Source: Miscanthus floridulus
Taxonomy: Eukaryota > Streptophyta > Magnoliopsida > Poales > Poaceae
Direction: 5' to 3'
Assembly (NCBI RefSeq): GCF_019320115.1
Contig: NC_089585.1
Coordinates: 142,519,600 to 142,583,599 of the forward strand
Length of the DNA stretch: 64,000 bases
Shown here: positions 61,011 through 64,000 of the stretch, piece after piece
How the letters are laid out: each line of letters begins with the position of its first letter
How positions within the stretch are numbered: the first letter of the stretch is position 1
Translations under genes and position numbers: made by a program
The notes under the pieces: model-generated
What the model was told of the DNA's origin: nothing
Database searches by the model: none
Seen by the model: the letters and a program-made list of their open reading frames with translations, nothing else

Positions 61011-62519
61011 CTGCTAACTTATGTTTTTCCTTGTTGTGAACTTTATTTTTTATTTGTTATTTTAAATATTAAATATTTTGCAGATGTTCCAATTGAAGAC
61101 ACAGATATGCTCAATGTCATAGCCATAGAGATGCCGAGACTATCATAGTTGTAGAAGTTATGAATGTAATTATTTATCTGGTGTTTGCAAGTTTGCATCA
61201 TATTATAGAATTTGTTGTGTATTATAGGTTATAAAAGTTACTTTTATTTTGCTCCCCCGCCCTTTTTTAACCCTATTCCCATATTCCCGAATGATTTAGT
61301 TTCTGAAAAGAAAAAAAATGCTGATGAAACCTAAAGAGAATGTTATTCTCGCAGCTGTTTTAAAAATGTAAATTTTGCGCAAAAAGAAATGTATAACTTA
61401 GAACTGTTAAGTTAATCCTGGAAATTATGCTGCATAACTCAGTTTTCTAAATTATGCGTGTGGTTCTCAGAAAAAAAAAACGAAAGTGAAACTACCGTCG
61501 CTCGTACGACTGCGCGCGAAAAGAGAAAAAAACGGGCGCAACGTCCGCCTGAAATCTAAAAGAGAAAGAGAAAGAGAATAATATACTATTCTAAAATGGT
61601 GTCCGGTGGAAATTAATGCTTTCCTGTTAAAGCAACTAACATGGTCGGATAATTGATCGTTGGGTTCATTTTGAATGAATGTTTGCCGTTTAGTGGCGTC
61701 GTTTGGCAGCTGCGCATGCATCAATTTTTTTCTTTGGAAAATCAGCTGCTTCAATTTTCAATCCTTGTGTCTTCAACATTATTGTTATATTCAGTTACAT
61801 GAGATCGATTAGCTGGAGCGTATGCATGTACACTCCAATTTTATTTGTATAACCCATTTATATTTGGTTTACTTTATTCATTATTACCTTTTTAAATTTA
61901 AATAACTAAGTTTGAACCACCACTTCCATCCTTTGGTCCCGGCACTCAATTTTATCCCTCAACTTTTTAAAATGGTTGTTTCAATGCTTTAACTTCACTT
62001 TCGGGCTCATTATCATCCTAGGACCGTCCGAGTGATTGTTTTAGTACTCAAACTTTATTGTCGGGCTCAATTTCATCCTTGAATTAACATTGTGCATTTC
62101 AGTCTAGTCCCTTAGCTTGATAGTTCATGGAAGAAATTGAACAAAAGTACGTTCGAGAACTGGAACCGTCACTTTGATAGTCGTGAGATATGAACCAAGC
62201 CCAAAATTAAAGTTTGAGCACCTCAATGATTATTTTGAAAGTTCAAGGACGAAATGGAATAACAACGCTAATATTGTACTCAGATCTCAGTGCTTTATAA
62301 AACCAACAAATTTGGGATTCTCATCAGAAAGAAAAAGAAATAGAGAATTTTGTTTTTCTGGTTTCTTTAGGATGGGGCTTGGCATTTTAAGGTTGGGCCT
62401 GTTGCTCGTCCAAGTCGGACCAGCGGCCCACCTGATGAAGTCACAAACTCACACAACAAACTGAAGAACTCGATCCATTCCTGAAACAGCCCATGAGTCC
62501 ATAACCAAGCACCTCGGCC
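61011..62519. other. Intergenic upstream region of the BTB gene
   Basis: No gene is supported. A short frame after a CAG at 61081-61083 (DVPIEDTDMLNV) may be an exon remnant. At 61920-62250 phrases such as TCGGGCTCA(A/T)T(A/T)TCATCCT repeat, probably degraded repeat sequence. Confidence 0.45.
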
Positions 62520-64000
62520 ATGGCCTTCCCCGGCGACGAGGAAGACGCCGCAGCCACTTCCGCCGGCGACGCGGTGGTTCTAGAGATCACCGACACATCA
62601 TCCTCCGCCGCCGCCCGTGATCCATCCTCACCTCGTCCCCCGCCGGTCTCCATCTCTGACCTCGCGCGCTTCGACCCGCTCCCATCCCCAACCGTCGCCG
62701 TTCGCGTTGACCGGCACAGGCAAGCGAGCGCTCTCTCATCTCAACCTAACCCCTAGCTGATTCGTGCGCTTTGGTAATCGAATCCTGTCTTGTGGCAGGC
62801 TAATCGAGAGCTCCTCCTACTTCCGCGCGCTCCTCGGCGGCAGCTTCAGGTTAGCGAAAACCCAAGCCTCGAGCTCTCGAGCTACTATTACTACAAGTTA
62901 AGTTAGTGGCGAGTGGCCAGGGTATCTCATGGACGCTGTCTGTGTGCAGTGAATCCGGCCGAGAGCATGTGAACGTGGGCTGCGATTTGGAGGCTGCCGT
63001 GCAAGTGCTGCGCTACCTGTTTGAGCCTTCCGAGAGCTTCAACATCACGCACAACAATTTCCTCCTGCTGTTGGAGGTACCCAGTCCTGAAAGTCTAGCG
63101 TTCACTGTTAATCAATTCTGAATAAATGATATAATACTTAGAAGTTGTGGTTGTCTAGTTGACAATAGCCTTTTAAATTAGTTATCTTATTTTTTATGCA
63201 TTTATTATGTTTTATAAATTCTATGCCGTGATAATAGGAATTTCATTAGTACTGTCTACCATTGTGACCTCCATTAGCAGTTACCAGTAAACTAGTGAAT
63301 CACAGATAGCTGCTGGAGGAAGATGGTCGTTTAGGCCATACTCATTAGCAATTTTGAGTCTAGTGCTACTGCCATCTGTTCATGGTAGGTACTACTCTAG
63401 GTCACTAACTTCATTTATCCTCCAGGGAGCTTTGTTTCTTGCTGTTGAGAGCCTTATAGTGGAGTGTGAAAGATGGTTCAGCTCCATAGCTTCTCAAACT
63501 TCCGCCATTTTTTCAGCTCCATTAGATTTCATAATTGAAGTCTGGGACTTTGCTCAAGAGCATGGTGAGTGTCTTTTGTTATGGTGTTCAGAAATTCTCA
63601 TAGCTAATAGCTTCCACTTTAACAAAATATAGTCAACTCTTTGAACTTCTTTTTGCGCCGACTTTGTATATGTTTGCAGGTGTTACTTTTGTTCAAGAAA
63701 TTTGCCGAGAATATCTAGCTCAGAATTTTGTAGGTACAATTACTGCATTACCATTGTACATTCACTTTGTGCATGTTCTTTCAAAAATATATTTCCTGGC
63801 AATGTTTGGTTCCTTTCTGATGTGCTCATGCATTATGCAACATGCTTTCTGTACCACTCCCATTCTGTGGACCGCGCAGGCACATGTTATCTCAAGAAGG
63901 TCATTTAATAAAATACCTTATGATTTGCTATGTTCAACGATCGAATGTCCACATCTGACGGTGGATAGGTTTGTTGTATCTTTTCTCAGTGTTATTCTAT
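62520..64000 (+). CDS. BTB/POZ-domain protein, FBL11-like (5' part)
   Basis: Exons 62520-62719, 62799-62849, 62950-63076, 63426-63564, 63680-63729 and 63880-63968; the gene continues past the window. The frame stays open across all junctions. Intron 1 appears to be GC-AG (AG/GCAAGC); the others are GT-AG. After an acidic, Ser/Pro-rich N-terminus (about 1-60), the BTB fold follows: RLIESSSYFRALLGGSF (from about 67), VNVGCDLEAAVQVLRYLF, then ALFLAVESLIVECERWF and an all-helical segment. The pattern and exon layout recall plant FBL11 (BTB plus leucine-rich repeats); the repeats would lie outside the window. BTB proteins usually act as CUL3 ligase adaptors. The exon 5 donor could also be 4 bases later. 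Confidence 0.8.

Noticed and set aside
1..64000. tRNA, rRNA, CRISPR or organelle-derived segments
   Set aside because: None was recognised by eye on either strand; a tRNAscan/Infernal run would be needed to exclude small RNA genes fully.

Overview
This is a repeat-rich plant nuclear window, almost certainly from a grass (Poaceae) and probably a panicoid/andropogonoid of the sorghum-Miscanthus-sugarcane kind. The evidence is spliced plant genes with GT-AG introns, GC-rich grass-style coding exons, CACTA transposons with TTTGCCGAGTGC subterminal repeats, an LTR retroelement, MITEs and a MULE. No prokaryotic, organellar or CRISPR feature was seen. The species call is inference.

Left third (about 0.8-34.2 kb). 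A tandem duplication of a unit of about 3.7 kb has been blown up to 33 kb by insertions that differ between the copies. Unit A (787-7408) carries a 1.43 kb CACTA element, a 5'-truncated LINE and two MITEs. Unit B (7409-34168) carries a 15.06 kb CACTA element, a 2.38 kb solo-LTR-like insertion and a 5.6 kb CACTA element. The large CACTA holds a smaller CACTA in its subterminal repeats and an LTR retrotransposon inside its transposase gene. For most insertions the other unit supplies the empty site, and target-site duplications fix most boundaries to the base.

Middle (34.3-40 kb). Two intact single-intron paralogues on the + strand (34465-35602 and 38834-39931) encode secreted Cys-rich root-cap/LEA-related proteins. 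They share intron phase and position, so they are a local tandem pair. CATGCATG (RY-type) motifs cluster upstream of both.

Right-middle (40.4-54.1 kb). A Mutator-like element carries two convergent, decayed genes: a + strand Ulp1 (C48) cysteine-protease gene with a triplicated exon, and a - strand FAR1/FHY3-type MULE transposase gene with FAR1, MULE, SWIM and CCHC parts. A TTGCAA-centred motif fills its subterminal regions and introns.

Right end (54-64 kb). MITE and foldback sequence is followed by an F-box/DUF295 pseudogene, an AT-rich stretch dense in AACTT/AAGTT, and the 5' half of a BTB/POZ gene (FBL11-like) that leaves the window and seems to use a GC-AG first intron.

Two cross-cutting signals stand out. 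All premature stops I could place by homology or frame in the five decayed genes are TAG, mostly where CAG or TGG is expected, which suggests cytosine deamination in CHG context. Separately, most frameshifts sit in homopolymers, which suggests either slippage or assembly error. Three host genes look functional (two root-cap genes and the partial BTB gene); nearly everything else is transposon-derived.
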